This document shows, one piece after another, positions 1-7,286 of a DNA stretch of 18,529 nt. The DNA comes from Pedobacter sp. UBA4863. GTDB taxonomy: Bacteria; Bacteroidota; Bacteroidia; Sphingobacteriales; Sphingobacteriaceae. The stretch spans positions 10,667-29,195 of the forward strand of contig NZ_DHDZ01000048.1 in the NCBI RefSeq assembly GCF_002399615.1, written 5' to 3'. Position 1 is the stretch's first letter, and the number at the start of each line of letters is the position of its first letter. The notes under the pieces were generated by a model that was given only the letters and a program-made list of their open reading frames with translations, did no database searches and was not told the origin of the DNA. The translations under genes and the position numbers were made by a program.

Positions 1-98
1 TTTGGAGAGTTTATTCCGATTTTCGGAAGGGAATTAAGGGGGAGGATAACTAATTAAATCAATAATGCAAACGGGTTAATTTTAAAAAACTAAACGTA

Positions 99-136
99 AT
101 GCCCCTAAAAATTAAATAGTTTTAGGGGCATTTTTA
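99..136 (+). terminator. Rho-independent terminator upstream of the sugar permease
   Basis: A perfect 12-bp stem (99-110 pairing with 120-131) around a 9-base loop is followed by a run of T at 131-135. The stem contains GCCCC/GGGGC next to an A/T-rich base, as in an intrinsic terminator. It most likely ends a plus-strand transcript whose gene lies left of the window. The T run is on the plus-strand 3' side only, so it is not clearly bidirectional. Confidence 0.85.
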
Positions 137-236
137 TGCCTGTTTAAACGTTTGTGGAAATATTAATTTTTAAAAAATATTAAAATATACACGCTTTTGT
201 TTAAGTTAGGTGCTTCATTTAAACCAAACTATAAAA

Positions 237-1520
237 ATGACATCAACTACACCCCAAAACAGAACGGCATTACTGCCCATGGTAATTTGCTGTGCCCTGT
301 TTTTTATTTTTGGCTTTGTAACTTGGGCCAATGGTACATTAATTCCATTCTTAAAATTAGCGTTAGATCTAGAAACCGACTTACAGGCATTTTTTGTAAC
401 CTTCGCTTCTTATATCGCTTATTTTTTCCTCGCCTTACCCAGTTCTTGGATATTAAGGAAAATAGGCTTTAAAAATGGCTTAGTATTAGGAATGGTGATT
501 TTAGGTGTAGGCTCTTTGATCTTTATACCTGCTGCCGACAATAGAAGTTACGGCTTGTTCCTTACAGGCATTTTTATTCAAGGCTCGGCAATGGCATTAT
601 TACAAACGGCAGTTAATCCTTATTTAAGTATTATTGGCCCTATTGATAGTGCTGCTGCCCGCATTTCTATTGCAGGTTTGTGTAATAAAGGTGCTGGGGT
701 ATTGGTACCAATTATTTTTGGAGTACTTTTCTTGAAAAACTCGGAAGAGGTAACAGCTAAAATTGCTGCCACTACAGATATCAACGCAAAAAATGCTATT
801 TTAGATGAGCTATTGCAGCGTGTACATACCCCTTATATTGCTTTGGCAGTAATTTTTGTGTTGTTTGCTGTACTAATTAAGTTTGTTAATTTACCAGAGG
901 TGAACGAAGAGGAAGATACCGTAGCCGATAACAGTAAATCTGTTACAAAAAATAGTATTTTCCAATATCCACATTTGTTTTTAGGGGCATTTGCAATTTT
1001 TTGTTGTGTGGCAGTAGAGGTTATGGCCGGCGATGGTATTACCACCTATGGTCGCGAATTAAACATTAATCCAAGTATTGTTCGTATTTCTACATCGTTT
1101 ACTTTAATATGTATGCTTGTAGGTTATGTTTTTGGCGTTGTTGCTATTCCACGAATTATAAGCCAACAAATGGCCTTACGTATTTGTGCTATTTTGGGTG
1201 TAACATTAAGTTGCATTTCTGCTTTTACCGCAGGTAATGTATCATTTTATGCTGTTGCATTGTTAGGGTTGGCGAACTCGCTGATGTGGCCAGCTATTTT
1301 CCCTTTGGGCATTAAGGGCTTGGGTAAATTCACCAAAACTGGATCTGCTATTATGATTATGGGTATTGCAGGCGGTGCTTTGGTTTTGCCAATTTACGGG
1401 TTCTTAAAAGATAGGTTGCATATTGATTTTCAGCACGCATTTTTATACACCATGTTACCGGCATATATCTACATTATTTATTTTGCCATAAAAGGACATA
1501 AACTAGGAACTGCTAAATAG
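237..1520 (+). CDS. FucP-family sugar MFS transporter (sugar:H+ symporter)
   Basis: This is a 427-residue inner-membrane protein of the major facilitator superfamily, FucP/GluP branch, which imports sugars such as L-fucose, glucose or galactose with protons. The N-terminus runs MTSTTPQNRTALLP into TM1, which carries FFIFGFVTWANGTLIPFLK, the family's characteristic TM1 stretch with its N and P. About 12 hydrophobic segments fall in two halves joined by a charged linker near residues 220-240 (PEVNEEEDTVADNS). The GMAGG-like stretch GIAGGALVLPIYG near residue 380 is also typical of the family. Start: an in-frame GTG at 210 exists, but the ATG at 237 fits the family N-terminus better. It stands alone between two terminators, with no sugar-catabolic genes beside it, so the substrate cannot be read from context. 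Confidence 0.9.
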   Translation: MTSTTPQNRTALLPMVICCALFFIFGFVTWANGTLIPFLKLALDLETDLQAFFVTFASYIAYFFLALPSSWILRKIGFKNGLVLGMVILGVGSLIFIPAADNRSYGLFLTGIFIQGSAMALLQTAVNPYLSIIGPIDSAAARISIAGLCNKGAGVLVPIIFGVLFLKNSEEVTAKIAATTDINAKNAILDELLQRVHTPYIALAVIFVLFAVLIKFVNLPEVNEEEDTVADNSKSVTKNSIFQYPHLFLGAFAIFCCVAVEVMAGDGITTYGRELNINPSIVRISTSFTLICMLVGYVFGVVAIPRIISQQMALRICAILGVTLSCISAFTAGNVSFYAVALLGLANSLMWPAIFPLGIKGLGKFTKTGSAIMIMGIAGGALVLPIYGFLKDRLHIDFQHAFLYTMLPAYIYIIYFAIKGHKLGTAK

Positions 1521-1567
1521 TATTTTTATCATTCGATAAGAAATTTACCTATAAGCATTAAAAACAT

Positions 1568-1575
1568 TAATTTTG
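1568..1575 (+). promoter_or_regulatory. Possible -7 promoter element for the dCMP deaminase gene
   Basis: TAATTTTG matches the Bacteroidota -7 consensus TAnnTTTG exactly. No clear -33 TTG stands about 19 bases upstream. If it is used, transcription would start inside the left arm of the adjoining stem-loop, so that the hairpin would be both the permease terminator and the 5' leader of the next gene. Short motifs of this kind occur by chance in A/T-rich DNA. Confidence 0.35.
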
Positions 1576-1611
1576 AAGGCTCTTCGGTTTTTACTCGGAG
1601 AGCCTTTTATT
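1576..1611 (+). terminator. Rho-independent terminator of the sugar permease
   Basis: The stem runs from AAGGCTCT at 1576 into TCGG and pairs with CTCGG/AGAGCCTT ending at 1606, about 11-12 bp including one or two G-T wobbles, followed by TTTTATTTAA. It ends the permease transcript only 9 bases before the start codon of the dCMP deaminase, leaving little room for a promoter between them. Confidence 0.8.
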
Positions 1612-1619
1612 TAATAAGG

Positions 1620-2078
1620 ATGGCAAAAAAGACCTTTAACGAAATTTACATGAACTTGGCTTCAGATCTGGCCAGTCGTTCGCATTGTGTAAGGGCGCAT
1701 GTTGGGGCGGTGCTTACTAAAGATACCCGAATTATCTCTATAGGCTATAACGGCCCTCCGCCAGGAACGCACAATTGCGATGAAGAGTGGCCAGAAACAG
1801 GTTGTGACAGAGATAGCAAGGGAAGCTGTTCTTTAGCGCTGCATGCCGAAGAAAATGCCATTTTGTATGCCGTTAAAAATGATTCAAAAATAGACGGTGC
1901 TACTTTATACACCACATTATCGCCTTGCATAGCCTGTGCCCGACTTATTCTTTCGTCTGGAATTAGAGAAGTGTTTTACCGCGATTCTTATGCCGCTTAT
2001 AAAGGTTTAGCGAGCGATGAAGGGGTAGATTTTTTAAACAGATTTGGAGTAAAAACTACGCTTTTAAATAGTAATTAA
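1620..2078 (+). CDS. Deoxycytidylate (dCMP) deaminase
   Basis: A 152-residue cytosolic zinc enzyme of the cytidine/deoxycytidylate deaminase superfamily, converting dCMP to dUMP and so feeding dTMP synthesis. The catalytic motif HAEENAI supplies zinc ligand H75 and proton-shuttling E77; PCIACA supplies zinc ligands C103 and C106. The N-terminal SRSHCVRAHVGAVL and SIGYNGPPPG segments are typical of dCMP deaminases, as is the H-N-C plus Cys-rich insert before the catalytic motif (residues about 51-70), which in relatives binds a second zinc. Length is normal for the family (about 140-170). The ATG at 1620 is the only sensible start. It is 24 bp upstream of the histidine kinase gene and probably co-transcribed with it. 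A generic cytidine deaminase is less likely because the GYNG..PG signature is present. Confidence 0.92.
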   Translation: MAKKTFNEIYMNLASDLASRSHCVRAHVGAVLTKDTRIISIGYNGPPPGTHNCDEEWPETGCDRDSKGSCSLALHAEENAILYAVKNDSKIDGATLYTTLSPCIACARLILSSGIREVFYRDSYAAYKGLASDEGVDFLNRFGVKTTLLNSN

Positions 2079-2102
2079 AATTATTATTTTAGACGGTGTA
2101 AA

Positions 2103-4160
2103 ATGCCGTTTAAGAAAGCGTTAAATAGTTCAAGTGTTTGGCTGTCTGTTTTTTGTGTTGTTTTGTTGTCGTGCAACGAAAATAAGCACAAAGAAAATTC
2201 GGTGTTAGTCGATTCTATCATCAATAAAACTTCTTGGGTTTATAACGACGATCTTAATAAAGAACAGGCAGTAAGCAAACTACAATACATTTTAAATACC
2301 GATAAGCAGTTGCCTGTTAAGGCTAGGTACCAAGCTTACCACAGCTTGTATTTCTATCAACTTTATAAAAATCAATTCGAAAAATCGTTGTTATACGCCG
2401 ATAGCATGATCTACACTATAGAACATAGCACGCAGGCTAAAAGGCATATAGATGATTTGGCAAGGGCTTATTATTTTAAAGGCGATGCCTTATTTAAACT
2501 TAAAGCTTACGAAGAAGCTTATCGAAACTATTTTCTTGGTAAAAAATTAATGCCCGAAATTAAAGATAAGTGCGAAAGCAGCAATTATAATTACCGTATA
2601 GCCATGATTTTGTACAAGCAAGGTAAGTATAGCGAGGCTGGAACTTATTTTAGATTGACATTAGATGAGGTTAGGCAATGTAGCACAAGTTTTTCGGAAG
2701 TTTTTAGGCAACAAGAGCTATTAAACAATATAGCCTTATGTTATTCTAGAGCTGATAAGATTGATAGTGCAATTATTTATTACAATGCAGCCCTTAAATA
2801 TGTCGGTGAAAACGATACCACAGCACAAAGGAAGAAATATTACCTATCGGCCAGAGGGGTAATTTATGGCAATATGGGTGGCGAAATGCTGCGTAAAAAA
2901 GCCTATAGCAAGGCCGAAGACCTGTTAAAACAAAGCATTGCCATTAACGATTTGCCCGGCCTTGATAGCGTAGATGCCGTTACCGCTAAAATAAAGCTCA
3001 TCAAGGTTTATCTAGAAACAGGCCGGTTAGATTCTGCTCATAAATACCTCGAAATTTTAAGAAAAGATAAAGATAGGTTAAATATACTCGATTATAAGCG
3101 AACCTATTATTCGCTAAACGCAAAGTATTTAGATGCCATTGGAAGCTATTCAGAGGCATTTATTCACTTGGAAAAATATGCCGCACTTTCAGATTCGTTG
3201 CAAAAGGAAATGGATAAACTAAAATCGATAAGTGTTGACGAACGATTTAGGAATTTAAGTAACGAGAACGAGATTAATGCCTTAAAACGAGAGGCAGAGA
3301 TACAGCAACGTTATCTTTATATTACATTTATCATTGTGGCAATGGCCATTGCTATTGTGGTTTTAATTTATACTTTTTGGCGAAAATCGAAGAAAAACAT
3401 TAAGATGCTTACCGGGCTCAATAATGAAATTTCATTACAAAAGAATAAGTTAGAAGAAGCCTTAACCCAACTTGGTTTAAGCGATAAAGAAAAAGACACC
3501 ATTTTGCGTGCCGTTGCCCACGATTTAAGAAACCCGGTTGTAGGTATCTCTAGTTTAACAAAGTTGATGATTTTAGAAGATGTGCAAGGTTTAAATAAAG
3601 ATAAACTAACACTTATTGATAGGGCTTGCAATAACGCCCTAACCTTAATTGATGATATTATTGAAGCTGCTGAAAACAAGCAACAGGCAAATTTTGAAGA
3701 CAGGAAAAAGCAGGCCGATGTAATTGAGATTGTAAAGAATGCGATAGCTTTATCGAATTATAGAGCTGATGAAAAACAGCAGCGTATCAGGTTTGAAACA
3801 ACAGTTACTAGGTTGGAAGTACACATATATGCACAAAAGGTGGCTAGGGTAATTAGTAATTTAATTAACAATGCCATTAAGTTTAGCGAAATAGGGCAGG
3901 AAATTAGAGTACGGGTTGAAAAACGAGCCGAAGACGTGTTGTTTAAAATAATAGATCATGGCATTGGTATTCCAGACAAATATGGCGACGATGTTTTCCA
4001 ATTGTTCACCTCTTCAAAACGTTTTGGTACCCAAGGAGAAAAATCTTATGGTTTGGGTTTATCTATTTGTAAGCAAATAGTAATTGCCCATGGTGGTAAA
4101 ATTTGGTACGAAGCCAATGCAGAAGGTGGTACGGTTTTCTTTTTTACGTTGCCTTTGTAG
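2103..4160 (+). CDS. TPR-repeat sensor histidine kinase, predicted lipid-anchored
   Basis: A 685-residue sensor kinase. The N-terminus has a hydrophobic signal ending in LLSC, so C24 is a candidate lipidation site. Residues about 60-390 are alpha-helical with tetratricopeptide-like units (for example YYFKGDALFKLKAYEEAYRN and a later KAYSKAEDLLKQSI). One transmembrane helix follows at about 404-427, a coiled-coil linker, and then the kinase core: H-box AVAHDLRNPV with phospho-acceptor H473, N-box NNAIKFS, G1 box DHGIGIP, and G2 box SYGLGLSIC. The sensor is thus periplasmic and the kinase cytoplasmic. No response-regulator gene is in the window, so it is an orphan here; its signal and partner are unknown. 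The ATG at 2103 follows the dCMP deaminase stop by 24 bp, suggesting one transcript, although no functional link is obvious. Confidence 0.9.
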   Translation: MPFKKALNSSSVWLSVFCVVLLSCNENKHKENSVLVDSIINKTSWVYNDDLNKEQAVSKLQYILNTDKQLPVKARYQAYHSLYFYQLYKNQFEKSLLYADSMIYTIEHSTQAKRHIDDLARAYYFKGDALFKLKAYEEAYRNYFLGKKLMPEIKDKCESSNYNYRIAMILYKQGKYSEAGTYFRLTLDEVRQCSTSFSEVFRQQELLNNIALCYSRADKIDSAIIYYNAALKYVGENDTTAQRKKYYLSARGVIYGNMGGEMLRKKAYSKAEDLLKQSIAINDLPGLDSVDAVTAKIKLIKVYLETGRLDSAHKYLEILRKDKDRLNILDYKRTYYSLNAKYLDAIGSYSEAFIHLEKYAALSDSLQKEMDKLKSISVDERFRNLSNENEINALKREAEIQQRYLYITFIIVAMAIAIVVLIYTFWRKSKKNIKMLTGLNNEISLQKNKLEEALTQLGLSDKEKDTILRAVAHDLRNPVVGISSLTKLMILEDVQGLNKDKLTLIDRACNNALTLIDDIIEAAENKQQANFEDRKKQADVIEIVKNAIALSNYRADEKQQRIRFETTVTRLEVHIYAQKVARVISNLINNAIKFSEIGQEIRVRVEKRAEDVLFKIIDHGIGIPDKYGDDVFQLFTSSKRFGTQGEKSYGLGLSICKQIVIAHGGKIWYEANAEGGTVFFFTLPL

Positions 4161-4380
4161 TTGCCCGGTTTTTGGTAAACTGAAACACCTAAGTTTTTGT
4201 TCAGTGTAGGTTGCTAAAATGTTTAGGGAAGTAAAATGATATGTTGGTGGTTAAATAGACCTGATAGTAGCCGATACCGCCCGAGTGAGCGCAGCGATTG
4301 AGGGAGTAAAGGCAATAGCAGGGCTTTCGGGAACAATAAGCACTGAAATTGCTCTCCATAAAATAATCAGTAAATCAAAT

Positions 4381-4405
4381 CTAAAATCGTACTGCTAAAA
4401 TCGTA
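4381..4405 (+). repeat. 11-bp direct repeat just upstream of the guaA promoter
   Basis: CTAAAATCGTA occurs at 4381-4391 and again at 4395-4405, a 14-base period. The pair lies 9-33 bases upstream of the -7 element at 4414, covering the position where a -33 element would fall. Such a placement fits an operator or activator site, but no known binding motif is recognised. The rest of the gap from 4161 to 4380 holds no gene I can support; its G/C-richer part (about 4270-4331) is unlike the surroundings and could be an old intergenic repeat. Confidence 0.5.
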
Positions 4406-4413
4406 AATTTCCT

Positions 4414-4421
4414 TACCTTTG
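4414..4421 (+). promoter_or_regulatory. -7 promoter element of guaA, near-leaderless
   Basis: TACCTTTG is an exact match to the Bacteroidota -7 consensus TAnnTTTG. The ATG of guaA begins only 3 bases later, at 4425. Transcription starting 4-8 bases after the element would yield an mRNA with practically no 5' leader. A good -33 TTG is not seen; the direct repeat occupies that region instead. Confidence 0.55.
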
Positions 4422-4424
4422 CGC

Positions 4425-5951
4425 ATGCTAGAAAAAATCATTATCCTCGATTTTGGTTCGCAATTTACACAGCTTATTGCACGTCGTGTTCGCGAGCTAA
4501 ATGTGTACTGCGAAATTCATCCATTTAACAACATTCCTGCTTTAGATTCTACAGTAAAAGGAGTTATTCTTTCGGGAAGCCCATTTTCTGTGCGCCAAGA
4601 AGATGCGCCATTTGTTGATTTGAATTTGTTTAAAGCTTATCCGTTGTTGGCGGTTTGTTACGGAGCGCAGTTTATTGCACAACAAAGTGGAGGAAATGTA
4701 GAAGCATCGGCAACGAGAGAATACGGTAGAGCTAATTTGAGCTTTGTAAATAGCGAAAATGCGTTGTTTAAAGGTATTTCAACTAACTCTCAGGTGTGGA
4801 TGAGCCACGGTGATTCTATAAAGCAAGTACCAGCTAATTTTGAGATTATTGCCAGTACCGCTGAGGTTAAAGTAGCCGGTTATCAGGTAAAAGGCGAGGA
4901 TACTTATGCCATTCAGTTTCACCCAGAGGTTACGCATAGTACCGATGGAAAGACCTTGTTAAAGAACTTTTTGGTAGACATTTGTAAGTGTGCGCAAGAT
5001 TGGACTTCTTCGGCATTTGCCGAAACAAGCATTGCCGAGTTAAAAGCACAATTAGGTGATGATAAAGTAGTTTTAGCCCTTTCTGGTGGGGTAGATAGCA
5101 GTGTGGCCGCGGTTTTATTGCACAAAGCAATTGGCAAAAACTTACATTGTATTTTTGTAGATAACGGCCTTTTACGTAAAAACGAGTACGAAAGTGTATT
5201 GGAACAATACAAAGATTTTGGCTTAAACATTAAGGGTGTTGATGCTAAAGATCGTTTCTTGAGCGAATTGGCAGGTGTTGAAGATCCAGAGAAGAAACGT
5301 AAAATTATTGGTCGTGTTTTTATCGAAGTATTTGACGACGAAGCACACCAAATTAAAGATGTGAAATGGTTGGCACAGGGAACAATTTATCCAGATGTGA
5401 TCGAATCTATTTCGGTAAAGGGACCATCGGCTACCATTAAATCGCACCATAACGTGGGTGGTTTGCCAGATTTCATGAAACTGAAAGTAGTAGAGCCATT
5501 GAAAACTTTGTTTAAAGACGAAGTACGTAGGGTAGGAAACACTTTAGGTTTAGAATCGTTTATTTTAGGCAGACATCCTTTTCCTGGGCCTGGTTTGGGT
5601 ATACGTATTATTGGAGAGGTAACTGCCGAGAAAGTTGCGATATTACAGGAAGCTGACCATATTTACATCCAAAACTTGAAAGATGCTGGTTTGTACGATC
5701 AAGTTTGGCAGGCCGGAGCGATATTCTTACCGGTACGTTCGGTAGGTGTAATGGGCGATGAACGTACCTACGAGAACGTAATTGCTTTAAGAGCGGTAGA
5801 GTCGTTAGATGGCATGACTGCAGATTGGTGCCATTTGCCTTATCCGGTACTCGCTAAAATATCCAATGAAATTATTAATAAAGTAAAAGGAATTAACCGA
5901 GTTGTGTATGATATTAGTTCGAAACCGCCAGCAACTATTGAGTGGGAATAA
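4425..5951 (+). CDS. guaA: GMP synthase (glutamine-hydrolysing)
   Basis: A 508-residue cytosolic enzyme that makes GMP from XMP, ATP and glutamine, the last step of guanine nucleotide synthesis. The N-terminal class I glutamine amidotransferase domain (about 1-190) shows LDFGSQFTQLIARR, nucleophile C78 in AVCYGAQ, and H166/E168 in FHPEV. The ATP-pyrophosphatase domain follows with the P-loop SGGVDSS at 220-226. The C-terminal dimerisation domain includes GRHPFPGPGLGIRI and ends YDISSKPPATIEWE, the canonical GuaA tail. An in-frame TTG at 4419 could extend the protein by two residues, but the ATG at 4425 matches the family. The tail of the gene overlaps the next gene in another frame, suggesting translational coupling. 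Confidence 0.98.
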   Translation: MLEKIIILDFGSQFTQLIARRVRELNVYCEIHPFNNIPALDSTVKGVILSGSPFSVRQEDAPFVDLNLFKAYPLLAVCYGAQFIAQQSGGNVEASATREYGRANLSFVNSENALFKGISTNSQVWMSHGDSIKQVPANFEIIASTAEVKVAGYQVKGEDTYAIQFHPEVTHSTDGKTLLKNFLVDICKCAQDWTSSAFAETSIAELKAQLGDDKVVLALSGGVDSSVAAVLLHKAIGKNLHCIFVDNGLLRKNEYESVLEQYKDFGLNIKGVDAKDRFLSELAGVEDPEKKRKIIGRVFIEVFDDEAHQIKDVKWLAQGTIYPDVIESISVKGPSATIKSHHNVGGLPDFMKLKVVEPLKTLFKDEVRRVGNTLGLESFILGRHPFPGPGLGIRIIGEVTAEKVAILQEADHIYIQNLKDAGLYDQVWQAGAIFLPVRSVGVMGDERTYENVIALRAVESLDGMTADWCHLPYPVLAKISNEIINKVKGINRVVYDISSKPPATIEWE

Positions 5952-7128
5952 GCTTTTAAGCTTATTAGCTATTATTGCCGTGTTGGCAAGTTGTTCGCCC
6001 AAAATAACTAAGCCGGTGGCTACAGCCCCGGCTAAACCTGTTGAACAAAAGCCTGTTGCCAAGTTTGTGCAAGGCAATATCAGTGTATTTGTTCCCTTTC
6101 AGCTCAATAAATTTAATTTAAAAACGGTTACTAAGGCACAAATTGGCAAGGCCGATATGGCCCTAGATTTTTACCAAGGCTTAATGATGGGAATTGATTC
6201 TGCTGCCAACGAAGGTTTAAACTTTAAGGTAAATGTTTTTGATACTAGAGATGATAACAACCAGTTGGCAGGCTTAATTAAACGCGAAGCGGTTAAAAGT
6301 AGCAATTTGCTTATTGGCCCTGTTTTTCCAGACGGCGTTAAATACATGACAGGTTTTTCGGAAGCCAACAAATTGCCCTTAATATCGCCTTTGGCCGCTT
6401 CTAAACCAAGTGAGTTTAATAATCCCTACCTAATTTCGATAGTAAATAACATAGAGCTACATGGCTTAAAAATTGCGGATTATATTGCTAAACAATATAA
6501 GGCAGATCAAACTATGGTGGTGTTAATTAATACCAAAAAATCTGCCGATGAAGCTTTTGCCTTGCCAATTAAGAAACAATTTGCGGCTAAATATCCCAGC
6601 TTTTTAGTGCAAGAGTTTTCTTCTACTTATGTTTTAGAAACGAAAATGGTAAAGGGGAAGAAATATGTGGTGATTATGTGCTCGGACGATGCTCCTTTTG
6701 TAGCTCCAAGCTTAACCAAACTACATCGATTGAAGAATGTTGCCGGCTATCCAATTCAAGTTTTCGGCCATCCCAATTGGGCAAAACAAACATATAACAT
6801 AGAGCAATTGCAAAACCTGCAAACCGTATTAAGCTCATCGTACCATATCGATTATAAAAACAAAAAAGTAATTGATTTTGTAAAGATTTATCGGGCTAAA
6901 TACGAATTTGAACCTACAGAATATGCTTTTAAAGGTTTCGATATTGGGTTCTATTTTGGTAAACTGATGGCAAAATATGGCACTAGCTACCTTGATTTCT
7001 TGGTGAAAGAAAACTACAAAGGCTTGCATAACGATTTTGATTTTGGCTACGATGCAGAATATGGTTATTATAACCAGCATTTGATGTTGTTAGTTTATAA
7101 AAATATGTCGCTTAGTCAGGTGGATTAA
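5908..7128 (+). CDS. Type-1 periplasmic-binding-fold lipoprotein
   Basis: A 406-residue predicted lipoprotein. The signal peptide LLSLLAIIAVLASC ends in lipobox L-A-S-C, with C29 as the lipidation site when translation starts at the ATG at 5908. A TTG at 5938 would give a shorter, more standard signal peptide and is a real alternative. After a Pro/Ala/Lys-rich linker (about 30-55) comes a domain resembling amino-acid ABC transporter receptors of the Leu/Ile/Val-binding type (DFYQGLMMGIDSA, LIGPVFPDGV, PLISPLAASKPSEFNNPY). No permease or ATPase gene lies nearby, so a transport role is not supported; a sensing or envelope role in the manner of LpoA-type proteins is possible. Depending on the start chosen it overlaps guaA by 44 or 14 bases, so co-expression with guaA is likely. 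Confidence 0.75.
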   Translation: MILVRNRQQLLSGNKLLSLLAIIAVLASCSPKITKPVATAPAKPVEQKPVAKFVQGNISVFVPFQLNKFNLKTVTKAQIGKADMALDFYQGLMMGIDSAANEGLNFKVNVFDTRDDNNQLAGLIKREAVKSSNLLIGPVFPDGVKYMTGFSEANKLPLISPLAASKPSEFNNPYLISIVNNIELHGLKIADYIAKQYKADQTMVVLINTKKSADEAFALPIKKQFAAKYPSFLVQEFSSTYVLETKMVKGKKYVVIMCSDDAPFVAPSLTKLHRLKNVAGYPIQVFGHPNWAKQTYNIEQLQNLQTVLSSSYHIDYKNKKVIDFVKIYRAKYEFEPTEYAFKGFDIGFYFGKLMAKYGTSYLDFLVKENYKGLHNDFDFGYDAEYGYYNQHLMLLVYKNMSLSQVD

Positions 7129-7156
7129 GGAGCAAGGAATAAGGAATTTCTTCAGT

Positions 7157-7234
7157 TCGTCACTGCGAGGAGGAACGACGAAGTAATCTAATTTGTTAAG
7201 CTTTAGGATTGCTTCGCAAAGCTCGCAATGACGA
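7157..7234. repeat. Imperfect palindromic intergenic repeat
   Basis: The outer arms TCGTCACTGCGAG (7157-7169) and CTCGCAATGACGA (7222-7234) are inverted copies with one mismatch, and the inner arms GAAGTAATCT and GGATTGCTTC are also nearly complementary. Between them lies an A/T-rich centre. The sequence resembles the widespread family of small palindromic elements of the type GTCATTGCGAGGA...GAAGCAATC found scattered between bacterial genes. It sits in the 158-bp gap before the methyltransferase gene. The RNA could fold into one long hairpin. Confidence 0.7.
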
Positions 7235-7286
7235 GATGTTATTGATAGACTTCTAACAAACAATAAACCAAACAACCAACAAACCA

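Noticed and set aside
1..57. Possible 3' end of an upstream plus-strand gene; all three frames are open from base 1 to stops at 37, 53 and 57.
   Set aside because: Too short to choose a frame or recognise a protein. The terminator at 99-136 suggests a gene ends here, but that is all. A small hairpin at 14-28 has only a 6-bp stem.
4261..4340. G/C-richer intergenic stretch that looks like a repeat or decayed element.
   Set aside because: No clear inverted or direct repeat within it and no second copy in the window; only a genome-wide search could decide.
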